From the NCBI RefSeq assembly GCF_036010485.1, contig NZ_CP108568.1:372001-436000 (forward strand): a stretch of 64,000 bases of DNA, in the 5' to 3' direction. The notes beneath the pieces are model-generated. The model did not search any database and was not told where the DNA came from. It saw nothing but the letters and a program-made list of their open reading frames with translations. The position numbers and the translations under genes are program-made. Shown piece by piece: positions 20,427 to 28,708 of the stretch (its first letter is position 1; every line of letters begins with the position of its first letter). The stretch is from Streptomyces sp. NBC_01198. Lineage in GTDB: Bacteria; Actinomycetota; Actinomycetes; Streptomycetales; Streptomycetaceae.

Positions 20427-22220
20427 TCAGCGACGGCCCCTGAGCCCGCGCCACGTCCTGCGCATCTTGCGTATCCGGGTGTCGGCGATGTCGTAGGCGG
20501 TGCCCGCACCGACCAGGGCGAGCAGCAGGGTGCCCGACACGGCCATCAGCGGCGGCCGGTACTCGTTGCCCTTGACGTAGGTCCACTCCGGCTCGTCCCT
20601 GGGCCGCAGGGTCAGGTCGGCCTTCGGCATCCGGTCGAGGAACGGCAGCCGCCACACACCGGGCAGGGCCGCGTAGGCGCGCATCGCCGCCTTGGTGGCC
20701 GGCAGCTTCTCGCCGTTCTCCAGCCGCCAGACGGCCCGCTCCTCAAGGCCGCGGTGCCAGTTCTCCACGATGGTGGCCACCCGCTGCGGGTCGATCCGGT
20801 GCCAGGGCGCGGACTGCGACAGGTACAGCCGCCGGCCGAGGCCCTCCCGCAGGTGCCGATGCTCGTCCTGCTCCTCGCTGGTGCGCCCGTCGGTCTCCAT
20901 CAGCCAGCGGGTGGCCCGGAAGCGGCCCAGCATCGCGGCCCCGAAGACCGTCAGGTCCAGCAGGTGGTCCAGGATGAAGAACCGGCTGTCGGCGATGGCC
21001 GGGCTGTACTTGGAGTGCACCATCGAGCGCATGATCCGCCAGTCGGCGGTCAGCGAGTTGTTGACGTGGTCGATGTAGTCGGTGTCGAGCCGGCTGTCCT
21101 GCACGTCCCGCTGGGCGATGTTGGCGATGTGCCAGGAGCCCACCATGGACAGCGAGATGCCCTGGCTGTAGTACGCGTCGATGATCGAGGAGGCGTCGCC
21201 GACCATGGCGTAGCGGCGGTCGGAGACGAAGGTGTCGGTGATGTGCTGGACGTCCTTGTACGCGCTGAACTCCAGCACGTCGTCCTCGTGCAGCCAGTCG
21301 AGCACCGGGTAGCGGCGCAGGATCTTCCAGAAGACGTCCCGCGCGTTGCCGTCCTCCGGGGGCCGGCCGCGGTGGTAGGTGACGCCGATGCTGACCCGGT
21401 CGCCGGCCAGCCGGATGACCCAGATCCAGTAGTTCTCGCCCCACAGGTGCAGGGTGTTGCGCTCGCGGCGGGCCACCACGCCGTCCGGGAACTGGTACTC
21501 CCACCGCTCGTCGAACAGGTCGTCGGTGCAGTTGGCGAACTGCGCCCACGCGGCGGTGGTGCTGAACTCGTCGCGCAGCGGCTTGTCGTGGCCGAACCTC
21601 TTGGCCAGGAAGCGGGCCCGCCCCGAGCAGTCGACCATCCAGCGGGCGGCGATCCGGCCGCTCTCGCTGCGGTCCCTGGACGCCCAGGTGAGCAGGTGGT
21701 CGCCGTCGCCCGCGCCCAGTTCGACGTCGCGCACCAGGCCGCGGTCCAGGAAGGTCACGCCCTCGGTGTTGCGGGCCCGGTCGCGCAGCACGGCCTCGAT
21801 CTCCGGCCGGACGATCTGCGAGTCCTGGAACATCACCCGGGCGAACTTCGGGTCGTAGTAGTTGTCGATCCAGCGCTGCGGGAGCTCGCTCTCGAAAGCC
21901 CATTCCGAGACGCTGTCGTCGAAACTGGTCCTGCCCTCCATGCCGTAGGCCATCCAGAAACCGGATTTATGGAAGGAGTTGTTCAGTTCCTCGTCGATTT
22001 CGCCGAGTACCCGCAGAAACGCGTTGGAGTAGATGAGCAGCGACTCGCCGACCTTGTAGCTCGCGAGCTGCTTCTCGGAGGGCTGGTCGACGCAGACGAC
22101 GGTCAGTCCGCGTTTCGCCATCGCGATGGTGTTGATCAGCCCGACAACCCCGGAACCGATCACGCACACATCGGCGCGGATGGGTTCCTGCGGCTCGGTC
22201 GCCTTTCGTGGTGCAGCCAA
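20427..22220 (-). CDS. Halogenase-like FAD oxidoreductase with C-terminal membrane segment
   Basis: A 597-residue protein of the flavin-dependent halogenase fold: GSGVVG dinucleotide motif near the N-terminus and YKVGESLLIYSNAFLRVL, similar to the KVGES segment of halogenases. The WxWxIP signature is altered to WIWVIR (residues 265-270), and the F-S-T-G-V segment reads YYSQGISLS. The C-terminus has one hydrophobic helix (about 553-575, LLLALVGAG region) followed by an Arg/Lys-rich tail, suggesting membrane attachment, which is unusual for this family. I place the start at a TTG (22220) because AGGAGG lies at 22226-22231, 5 bases upstream; an in-frame GTG at 22307 would add 29 residues unlike the family. 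It may halogenate a larger or lipid-like substrate, or be a hydroxylase/dehydrogenase derived from a halogenase. Confidence 0.8.
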   Translation of the reverse strand: MAAPRKATEPQEPIRADVCVIGSGVVGLINTIAMAKRGLTVVCVDQPSEKQLASYKVGESLLIYSNAFLRVLGEIDEELNNSFHKSGFWMAYGMEGRTSFDDSVSEWAFESELPQRWIDNYYDPKFARVMFQDSQIVRPEIEAVLRDRARNTEGVTFLDRGLVRDVELGAGDGDHLLTWASRDRSESGRIAARWMVDCSGRARFLAKRFGHDKPLRDEFSTTAAWAQFANCTDDLFDERWEYQFPDGVVARRERNTLHLWGENYWIWVIRLAGDRVSIGVTYHRGRPPEDGNARDVFWKILRRYPVLDWLHEDDVLEFSAYKDVQHITDTFVSDRRYAMVGDASSIIDAYYSQGISLSMVGSWHIANIAQRDVQDSRLDTDYIDHVNNSLTADWRIMRSMVHSKYSPAIADSRFFILDHLLDLTVFGAAMLGRFRATRWLMETDGRTSEEQDEHRHLREGLGRRLYLSQSAPWHRIDPQRVATIVENWHRGLEERAVWRLENGEKLPATKAAMRAYAALPGVWRLPFLDRMPKADLTLRPRDEPEWTYVKGNEYRPPLMAVSGTLLLALVGAGTAYDIADTRIRKMRRTWRGLRGRR

Positions 22221-22225
22221 CAGGC

Positions 22226-22231
22226 CCTCCT
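22226..22231 (-). promoter_or_regulatory. AGGAGG ribosome-binding site deciding the TTG start at 22220
   Basis: A consensus Shine-Dalgarno sequence 5 bases upstream of the TTG chosen for the halogenase-like flavoprotein. No comparable site precedes the GTG at 22307. Confidence 0.65.
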
Positions 22232-22351
22232 CAGATAGGTCCGTGTGCCGATCGTAGGCACCCGGACACCGGGCTGCGACTTCCGCATTGCTCTGATGTC
22301 CCCGCACACTTCAGCGAGGTGAAATAAAGGGGCGGCAAAACGAAAGGAGTG

Positions 22352-22768
22352 TCAGCCCGCGGAAGGTACCGAGTCGGGTGCGTAGGCCCGCACGATGCCG
22401 ACCGTGTCGGAGATCCCGGAGCCCTTGACGACCTTTCCGTCGCGGAAGAGCCAGAAGTGCACGAAGCGCACGTTGAACTCCCCGCCGGAGGCGCGGAAGC
22501 GGCCGGTCCAGTCGCCGATGGCCGCGGCCCAGTCGCCGTCGACGCGCACCTCGTCGACCGAGAAACCGGTCTCCTCCAGGTACTCCAGGGCGCTGGTGAA
22601 GTAGGCGACGGCGCCGTCGATTCCGGAGTAGCTGCCCCGCGACCAGGGCAGCGACGGCGGGGTCTCGATCTCCACCGAGGGGTCGAACAGGGCGACGATC
22701 GCCTCGACGTCCGCCTTGGCCAGGCCGTCGTAGAGCTTGCCGACCAGCTCCTTGATCTGCTCCGACAT
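22352..22768 (-). CDS. SnoaL/ketosteroid-isomerase-like protein
   Basis: A 138-residue protein with the NTF2-like SnoaL fold pattern: an N-terminal helix pair (MSEQIKELVGKLYDGL), AIVALFDPSVEIETP, a mid-protein SGIDGAVAYF segment, and C-terminal strands (VHFWLFRDGKVVKG). Members act as small cyclases, hydroxylases or isomerases in natural-product pathways, or as stress-linked proteins; the reaction here cannot be read. The ATG at 22768 has GGAAGG 6 bases upstream, so a longer in-frame extension to 22858 is rejected. It is probably co-transcribed with the two flavoprotein genes downstream (131-base gap) and diverges from the MFS gene at 22976. Confidence 0.8.
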   Translation of the reverse strand: MSEQIKELVGKLYDGLAKADVEAIVALFDPSVEIETPPSLPWSRGSYSGIDGAVAYFTSALEYLEETGFSVDEVRVDGDWAAAIGDWTGRFRASGGEFNVRFVHFWLFRDGKVVKGSGISDTVGIVRAYAPDSVPSAG

Positions 22769-22881
22769 GGTGATCCTTCCGGGGGGCGCTGCCGTGCCGC
22801 GGGACCCCGCGGCGGGGACTTCGAGTCTCGCCCGGTGCGGCAGCTCGATCATCGCCACGATTGCTCAATTTTTCACCGGAG

Positions 22882-22911
22882 TTGGCCGGTGCAACTGGCG
22901 CCCGGTACGGT
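22882..22911 (+). promoter_or_regulatory. Candidate promoter of the first MFS gene
   Basis: TTGGCC (22882-22887), 18-base spacer, TACGGT (22906-22911), in the 207-base divergent gap and 64 bases ahead of the TTG start of the MFS gene. Pattern match only. Confidence 0.35.
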
Positions 22912-22975
22912 TACGGTGTCAGGCTGACTGTGATCTGTTCCGTCCGGAATCGCCGGATCACAACTGGGAGCTGCC

Positions 22976-24523
22976 TTGACTACCGATCAGTTATCGGTGC
23001 CTTCGACCAGGGGCGCCGCCCGCCGTGCGGGGCGACCCGGTATCGCGCTCGCGGTGATCGTGACCTGCCAGCTGATGGTGGTTCTCGATTCAACGATTGT
23101 GAACATCGCCAACCCGCACATCCAAAAGGCGCTGGACTTCTCCACCTCGGGCCTTTCCTGGGTGGTCAACGCCTATACCCTGACATTCGGCGGGCTGTTG
23201 CTGCTCGGCGGCCGGGCCGGCGACATTCTCGGCCGCCGCCAGGTCTTCATCGCGGGCATCACGCTGTTCACCCTCGCCTCGCTGGCGGCGGGGCTCGCAC
23301 AGGAACCCTGGCAACTGCTCGCCGCCCGGGCCGTCCAGGGCGTCGGCGGCGCCATCGCCTCGCCCACGTCGCTGGCGCTCATCACCACCACCTTCCCCGA
23401 AGGCCCGGCGCGCACCAAGGCGTTCGGCATCTACGCGGCCGTCTCCGGCGGCGGCGGGGCGATCGGCCTGCTGGCCGGCGGCATCCTGGTGCAGTGGCTG
23501 GACTGGCGCTGGGTCTTCTTCGTCAACCTGCCGATCGGCCTGGCCGTGGCGCTGCTCGCCCCGCTGTACATCGACGAGTCGGAGAAGCAACCGAGCCGCT
23601 TCGACGTGCCGGGCGCACTGACCTCCACGCTCGGCATGGCCTCGCTGGTCTACGGCTTCATCCGCGCCGCCGACGACGGCTGGCGGGACGGCTGGACGAT
23701 CAGCGCGTTCGTCGCCGCCGTCGTGCTGCTCTCGCTGTTCGTGGTGCAGGAACGCAGGACCCGCAACCCCATCACCCCCCTGTCGCTGTTCGCCGACCGC
23801 AACCGGGCCGGCAGCTACGTGATCATGCTCAGCCTCGGCGGCTGCCTGCTGGGGCTGGTCTTCTTCCTGGTGCTCTACGTGCAGAACGTGCTGGACTACA
23901 GCGCCATCAAGACCGGTCTTGGCTTCCTGCCGGTGACCGGCGCGATCGGCGTGGCCGCGACGCTCGCCCAGAAGCTGCTGCCCAAGTTCGGCCCGAAGCC
24001 CTTCCTGATCTCGGGCACCGCGATCACCACCGTGGCCATGGTGTGGTTCACCCAGATCGCGCCGGACAGCAGTTACGTCACCGGGGTGATGGGGCCGATG
24101 ATCGTCTTCGGACTCGGCCTCGGCCTGACCTTCGTCACCCTCACCCTGACCGCGGTCTCCGGTATCGCGCAGCAGCAGGTCGGCGCCGCCTCCGGGCTGC
24201 TCAACGCGATGCAGGGGGTGGGCGGCGCGCTCGGGCTGTCCATCCTGGTGACCGTCTTCGGCTCGGCCAGCCGCAGCGAGGGCAGGAAGCAGGCCGGGGA
24301 CTTCCTGGCGACCGGCACCCCGCAGCAGAAGTCCGCGTTCGCCAAGACCGGTGCGCTGCCCGCGAAGTGGGCCGACGCGGTGCTCACCCACGGGGTCACC
24401 ACCGCGTATCTGGCCGGGGTGGTGATCATCGGAGTCGCCTTCCTGATCTCGCTGTTCGTGATCAAGATGCGCAAGAGCGACCTGGCCGCGCTGAGCGGCG
24501 ACGGTCTGCCCGGCGGGCTCTGA
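22976..24523 (+). CDS. MFS exporter, DHA2 (14-helix) family
   Basis: A 515-residue drug:H+ antiporter of the EmrB/QacA type. Helix 1 carries LDSTIVNIA, the loop between helices 2 and 3 carries GGRAGDILGRR (MFS motif A), and helix 5 carries a Gly-rich antiporter motif (SGGGGAIGLLAGG). Length and hydrophobic periodicity fit 14 helices. Such pumps commonly export the cluster product or give self-resistance, and the position beside the halogenases supports this, though the substrate is inferred. The start is a TTG at 22976 with GGGAG 5 bases upstream. It diverges from the SnoaL-like gene and ends in a strong hairpin. Confidence 0.9.
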   Translation: MTTDQLSVPSTRGAARRAGRPGIALAVIVTCQLMVVLDSTIVNIANPHIQKALDFSTSGLSWVVNAYTLTFGGLLLLGGRAGDILGRRQVFIAGITLFTLASLAAGLAQEPWQLLAARAVQGVGGAIASPTSLALITTTFPEGPARTKAFGIYAAVSGGGGAIGLLAGGILVQWLDWRWVFFVNLPIGLAVALLAPLYIDESEKQPSRFDVPGALTSTLGMASLVYGFIRAADDGWRDGWTISAFVAAVVLLSLFVVQERRTRNPITPLSLFADRNRAGSYVIMLSLGGCLLGLVFFLVLYVQNVLDYSAIKTGLGFLPVTGAIGVAATLAQKLLPKFGPKPFLISGTAITTVAMVWFTQIAPDSSYVTGVMGPMIVFGLGLGLTFVTLTLTAVSGIAQQQVGAASGLLNAMQGVGGALGLSILVTVFGSASRSEGRKQAGDFLATGTPQQKSAFAKTGALPAKWADAVLTHGVTTAYLAGVVIIGVAFLISLFVIKMRKSDLAALSGDGLPGGL

Positions 24524-24535
24524 GCCCGCGGATCG

Positions 24536-24568
24536 GGCGGGACCCCGCTGGACGACGGCGGTCCCGCC
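24536..24568 (+). terminator. Hairpin terminator after the first MFS gene
   Basis: Perfect 9-base stem GGCGGGACC/GGTCCCGCC (24536-24544 and 24560-24568) with a 15-base loop, 13 bases past the stop. Confidence 0.7.
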
Positions 24569-24653
24569 TGTCGTGGGGCCGCGCTCACGAGTACGCGGTC
24601 CAGGAGCAATCCAGGAGTGGAGGAGCGGGCGCCGCGAGGCCAGCCTGACACAC

Positions 24654-25853
24654 ATGACCACCGACTCGGCACAGAAAGCCGCCGCACCGGCCAAGGCGAC
24701 GCCACGGGTTCTGGTGCCGCTGCTCGCCGGGGGCATGGGTCTTTCGATGTTCATCCTCTACACCATCGGCTCGCTCGCGCCCTTCGTGATCGCGGACCTG
24801 CACATCACCAAGTCCGAACTGGGCCTGCTGACCTCGGCGGCGTTCGGCACCGCGACCGTGCTGTCGCTCTTCGCGGGGCACTTCACCGACACCTTCGGCG
24901 CCAGGCGGGCGTTCATCCTGCTCTCGGCGCTGATAGCGGTGGACTTCGCCCTGGTCGCGGCCGGGCACACGTACTGGCTGCTGCTGATAGCGGTGCTGAT
25001 CGCCGGCATACCGCAGTCGCTGTCCAACCCGTCGACCAACAAGCTGATCGCCGCCCATGTGCCGCCCGCCAAGCGGGCGTTCGCCATCGGCGTCAAGCAG
25101 TCGGGGGTGCCGCTGGCGGCGCTCATCGCCGGCCTGGCCCTGCCGAGCCTGGCCCGGGCGACCTCGTGGCGTACCGCGGTGCTGCTGGTGGTGCCGATCG
25201 CCGCCGCGGCCTCCCTGGCTGCGGTCGCCCTGCCGCGCGACCAGGCGGGGCCGCCTGGCAAGGCGTTCGCGCTGCCGGCCCCGCCGAACCGGGCCACCCA
25301 GTGGCTGATGGGCTACTCGCTCTTCATCGGCGCCGGGCTCGCCTCGCTCAACACCTACCTCGCCCTTTACGCGCACGAACGCCTCGGCCTGAGCAGCACC
25401 GAGGCCGGCGCGCTGATCTCGGCGATCGGCGTCTCCGGCGTCGCCTCGCGGCTGCTGTGGTCGCGCTACGCCAACCGGATGACCGACATCCCCAAGTCGC
25501 TGCTGGTGCTGGCGCTGACCGCGATCGTCTTCGCCGCGCTGATCCCGGCGGCCACCAGCGGCCACTGGCTGGTCTGGGCGGGCGCGGTGGGCCTCGGCGG
25601 TTCGGCGGCGGCCGCCAACGCGGTGACCATGGTCGCGGTGACCCAGGGCAGCGGTTTCGGGCGCACCGGCCATGCCTCGGGCCTGGTCTCGATGGGCTTC
25701 TTCGCCGGCTTCGTGCTCGGCCCGAGCGCCTTCGGGCTGCTGTCGGACGGCCGGGGCGGCTACCGGGCCGGCTGGATCCTGGTGGCCGCCGAGTTCGCCC
25801 TCGCGGTCGTCGCGGTGTGGATCGGCAGGCGGTCCATCAGGTCCTGCGCCTGA
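24654..25853 (+). CDS. MFS transporter, 12-helix, CynX/NimT-like
   Basis: A 399-residue membrane protein with about 12 hydrophobic helices: FILYTIGSLAPF in helix 1, GHFTDTFGARRAF as motif A, and AIGVKQSGVPLAALIAG in helix 5, a segment typical of the CynX/NimT branch. The substrate is unknown; it could take up a precursor or export a product. I start at the ATG at 24654 because the first helix begins about 18 residues later. The upstream in-frame GTG at 24573 would add a charged, non-membrane leader. No strong Shine-Dalgarno sequence is visible for either. It converges with the multicopper oxidase gene, with a shared terminator between them. Confidence 0.82.
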   Translation: MTTDSAQKAAAPAKATPRVLVPLLAGGMGLSMFILYTIGSLAPFVIADLHITKSELGLLTSAAFGTATVLSLFAGHFTDTFGARRAFILLSALIAVDFALVAAGHTYWLLLIAVLIAGIPQSLSNPSTNKLIAAHVPPAKRAFAIGVKQSGVPLAALIAGLALPSLARATSWRTAVLLVVPIAAAASLAAVALPRDQAGPPGKAFALPAPPNRATQWLMGYSLFIGAGLASLNTYLALYAHERLGLSSTEAGALISAIGVSGVASRLLWSRYANRMTDIPKSLLVLALTAIVFAALIPAATSGHWLVWAGAVGLGGSAAAANAVTMVAVTQGSGFGRTGHASGLVSMGFFAGFVLGPSAFGLLSDGRGGYRAGWILVAAEFALAVVAVWIGRRSIRSCA

Positions 25854-25863
25854 GCGGCCGCCG

Positions 25864-25926
25864 CCCCTCAAACGTCTCCGCCCGCCGATGCGGCAGATCC
25901 GCGCCGGCGGGCGGAGTCACGAGGGG
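25864..25926. terminator. Bidirectional composite terminator between convergent genes
   Basis: Nested stems: CCCCTC/GAGGGG (25864-25869 with 25921-25926) outside CTCCGCCCGCC/GGCGGGCGGAG (25876-25886 with 25906-25916) outside GCGG/CCGC (25890-25893 with 25899-25902). It lies between the MFS stop and the multicopper oxidase stop. Confidence 0.75.
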
Positions 25927-25937
25927 CCCCGGGCCGG

Positions 25938-27848
25938 TCAGTCGCCGTGCATGCCCGCCATGTCGAACGGGTCGGTGATCCCCTCGTAGGCGAGGGTCAG
26001 CGACATGCCCTGGCCGGCGTGCACCAGGTTGTGGCAGTGCACCATCCACAGGCCGGGGTTGTCGGCGGTGAAGGCCACCTTCCACACCTCGCCCGGCCGC
26101 ACGTCGAAGGTGTCGAGCTTGAGCGGGCTGCCGGTCACCGCGTCGCCGTTCCTGGACAGCACCTGGACCGAGTGGCCGTGCAGATGCCACGGGTGGGTGT
26201 TCAGGCTGCGGTTGACCACCGTCATCTCCACCAGGTCCCCCTTGCGCACCACCAGGGCCGGCACATCGGGGAAGGCGTGGCCGTTGACCGTCCAGTCGCG
26301 GCCCTTGGTGGGGCCGGACAGCGACAGGCCACGGTCGAGCACCAGGGTGAAGCGGCGGTCGAAGTCGCTCCCGGCGGTGATCGGCCCGGCGGCGGGCCTG
26401 CCGTAGGAGGTCAGGTCCAGCTCCGGCCAGGCGGTGGTGTCGGGCGGCGGGGCCGCCTTGCCGCCGCCTGCCACGAGCCGCAGGCCGCCGGCCCTGTCGT
26501 CGTCGGCCAGCAGGGCGACCGAGCCGGCCGGCATGGTCAGTGCCAGGTCGTACCGGCCCCCGGCGGCCAGGCTCAGCGCGGTCCTGGTCAGCGTGCCAGG
26601 TCCGTTGAGGTCGTTGCCGTCGGCCGCGACGAGCCGGTAGGGGGCGCCGGCGAGGGTGAAGCGGTGGGTGACGTTGTCGGTGTTGATCAGCCGCAGCCGC
26701 ACCGGGCTGCCGGGCGCGGCCTGCCGGGTCTCCACGCCGTCGTGGGCGCCGATGACGGGGGTGCCGCCGAAGGTGTGGAAGGGCAGGGTCAGGTCGGTGT
26801 GCGTGGCCGGCGCCTTTCGCGGGGTGACCACCAGCGAGCCGTAGAGGCCCTTCTGCACGCCCTGGTCGGAGTCCTGGTGGGTGTGGTACCAGTACGTGCC
26901 CACCTGCTCGGCGAGGAAGCGGTAGACGAAGGTGTGCCCGGGCGCCACCGGGTCCTGGGTCAGCCCGGCGGCGCCGTCCTCGGCCGCGGGGACGTCGTAG
27001 CCGTGCCAGTGGATCGACACGCCCGCGGTGATGTCGGCGTTGTGCAGGGTGACCTCGACCAGGTCGCCCTGTACGGCGGTGATCGGCGGTCCGGGCACCT
27101 GGCCGTTGAACGTCCAGGCGGCCACCCGCTTGCCGGACGCGAGCGTGATGGTCGCGGTGCGGGCGGTCAGCCCGTACTGGCGGACGGTGCCGCCCGGGCT
27201 CGGCGCGGCCGGGCCGGTGTAGCCGGCCACCGACACTCCGGAGGCCGCCGGATAGCTGATCGCGGGGCCGCCGCCGGCGTCGGTCTTCGGGCTGCCCGCG
27301 AAGGTGGTCAGCGCGCCGACCAGGCCGACCACGACGGCCGTCCCCCCGACGCTCAGCCGCACCCCGCGCGGCCTGCTGTCCAGCAGCCGCCAGGTGACCA
27401 GGGCCGCGAGGGCCACCACGGCGACGGTGACCAGCGCGACGGCCACGGTCGCCGGGTAGCCGATCAGCAGGGTGACGACGAGTCCGGCGGCCGCCGCGTA
27501 TCCGGCGGTGAACAGCGGTACGGCCACCGGCGAGGTGTCGCCGTCGAGCGCGGCGCGCGCTCTGGCCGCCCGGGTGAGCCGGGACGCGCTCATAGCGACG
27601 GCGGCGGCAGCGGTCAGGCACTGCAGCGGCAGCTCCAGTACCGCCTTCTCCTGGACGAACCACCAGCCGCCGGTGGTGCCGAGCACCACGGTCAGGCCGA
27701 CGCGCGCCACCGTCAGCAGCAGGCCGAGGGCGGTGAGTGCAAGGGCCGGTAAGGAACGGCGGGAGGCCGCGGTGGTCCCGGCCGCCAGCCAGGCCGCCGC
27801 GGTGAGCACGACGGCGACGAGGTCAAAGGTGATCAGGTTTGCGGTCAC
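25938..27848 (-). CDS. Membrane-anchored multicopper oxidase
   Basis: A 636-residue protein with an N-terminal membrane region of several hydrophobic helices (about residues 1-200), then two or three cupredoxin domains facing outside. All copper ligands are visible in order: HWHG, YWYHTH, HPWHLHGH and HCHNLVHAGQGM; the last supplies the type 1 Cys-His-Met set. Members oxidize phenols, metals or amines with O2, and many serve copper tolerance. Bacterial relatives with a membrane front half exist, but this long multi-helix start is less common. I choose the GTG at 27848 because a TTG at 27938 lies inside a perfect hairpin. No clear Shine-Dalgarno sequence is seen, so the start is uncertain. A pathway role is inference only. 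Confidence 0.83.
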   Translation of the reverse strand: MTANLITFDLVAVVLTAAAWLAAGTTAASRRSLPALALTALGLLLTVARVGLTVVLGTTGGWWFVQEKAVLELPLQCLTAAAAVAMSASRLTRAARARAALDGDTSPVAVPLFTAGYAAAAGLVVTLLIGYPATVAVALVTVAVVALAALVTWRLLDSRPRGVRLSVGGTAVVVGLVGALTTFAGSPKTDAGGGPAISYPAASGVSVAGYTGPAAPSPGGTVRQYGLTARTATITLASGKRVAAWTFNGQVPGPPITAVQGDLVEVTLHNADITAGVSIHWHGYDVPAAEDGAAGLTQDPVAPGHTFVYRFLAEQVGTYWYHTHQDSDQGVQKGLYGSLVVTPRKAPATHTDLTLPFHTFGGTPVIGAHDGVETRQAAPGSPVRLRLINTDNVTHRFTLAGAPYRLVAADGNDLNGPGTLTRTALSLAAGGRYDLALTMPAGSVALLADDDRAGGLRLVAGGGKAAPPPDTTAWPELDLTSYGRPAAGPITAGSDFDRRFTLVLDRGLSLSGPTKGRDWTVNGHAFPDVPALVVRKGDLVEMTVVNRSLNTHPWHLHGHSVQVLSRNGDAVTGSPLKLDTFDVRPGEVWKVAFTADNPGLWMVHCHNLVHAGQGMSLTLAYEGITDPFDMAGMHGD

Positions 27849-27930
27849 TGGGGGTGTCTTCGTTCCTGTCTCGCGGTTCGGAAGGTCGGGGGGCAGCGCC
27901 GGAAGGCGGAAGGGGTGCGGACATGCCGCA

Positions 27931-27963
27931 GTCCGCAACCCGCCTCGGGAGCGGGTTGCGGAC
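27931..27963 (-). terminator. Perfect 13-base hairpin terminator
   Basis: GTCCGCAACCCGC (27931-27943) pairs perfectly with GCGGGTTGCGGAC (27951-27963) around a 7-base loop, between the small secreted protein gene and the multicopper oxidase gene. It probably ends the haloperoxidase/secreted-protein transcript. Confidence 0.75.
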
Positions 27964-28016
27964 GGAGGGCGACCGACGAGTCAGGGGGTCATCGGCCGCC
28001 GGCCGGGCCCCCTAGG

Positions 28017-28628
28017 CTAGCCGTGGTGGTGGGCGATCGCCGGCGGGGTGTTGTACCAGTCGCTGACCTCTTCCTCGGTGGCCACCGAGCCGCGGGCGAT
28101 GCCGTGGAACTCCTCGCTCTCGATCCCGGTGGACAGCGCGAACCGCTCCGGGGCGTGGCTGGAGACGATCACCGAGTAGGTCCCGGAGACGGCCGTGGTG
28201 TCGTAGCTCAGCAGCAGCAGGAAGTTGTTGCCGCTGTCCTCGTCGGTGATCGGGACCCGCAACGACGGCGTCAGCTGGGTGACGTGGAGCTTCGGGTCGA
28301 TCACGGTCACCGTCGGCAGCTGCGCGGGCGTCAGGGCGTTCTCCGGCGCCTGGTCGGGCACCAGCAGGGCGATGCTGACCTCCTGGCCCGCAGTGAAGCG
28401 CAGCTGCGCCGAGCGCACGTCGTTCGCCTGGTTGACCACGCCGTACAGGCCCATCGGGTCGGTGCCGTCCTTGACCAGCGGGGCCAGCAGCGGCACCCGG
28501 TCGTGGTCGGTGAGGATCACCGGGGTGTGGGCGCTCGCCGGGAGGGCGATCCCGACGACGGCTGCCATGGCCGTCGCGGCGACGATGATCGCGCTGCGGC
28601 CGGTCGACATGAACTGACGGATTGCCAT
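28017..28628 (-). CDS. Secreted protein of unknown function
   Basis: A 203-residue protein I do not recognise. It has a classical Sec signal peptide (charged MAIRQFMSTGR, a hydrophobic run, then PASA before HTP), so the predicted mature protein starts with His. The body is rich in beta-strand-like stretches (RSAQLRFTAGQEVSIALLV, NFLLLLSYDTTAVSGTYSVIVSS) and ends in a His-rich AHHHG tail. An N-terminal His plus a His tail hints at metal binding, but there is no known copper-protein signature. The ATG at 28628 has GAGG 4 bases upstream. It follows the haloperoxidase-like gene by 80 bases on the same strand with no obvious terminator, so the two are probably co-transcribed and act together outside the cell. 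Confidence 0.75.
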   Translation of the reverse strand: MAIRQFMSTGRSAIIVAATAMAAVVGIALPASAHTPVILTDHDRVPLLAPLVKDGTDPMGLYGVVNQANDVRSAQLRFTAGQEVSIALLVPDQAPENALTPAQLPTVTVIDPKLHVTQLTPSLRVPITDEDSGNNFLLLLSYDTTAVSGTYSVIVSSHAPERFALSTGIESEEFHGIARGSVATEEEVSDWYNTPPAIAHHHG

Positions 28629-28708
28629 CTGACCTCGATTGTCGTGAGTCGGAAAGAAGGACAGCAGGGAAAGTCGGGCGGCCCGCGGCCGGTCGCGCTC
28701 CGGACCGG

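Noticed and set aside
22769..22858. Longer start for the SnoaL-like protein
   Set aside because: GGAAGG sits 6 bases before the ATG at 22768, and the added 30 residues do not resemble the family.
24508..24530. Palindrome GCGGGCTC-T-GAGCCCGC across the stop of the first MFS gene
   Set aside because: A one-base loop cannot form a normal hairpin, and a better terminator follows at 24536-24568.
27849..27938. TTG start at 27938 for the multicopper oxidase
   Set aside because: It lies inside a perfect 13-base hairpin that looks like the terminator of the upstream gene; GTG 27848 directly precedes the first membrane helix.
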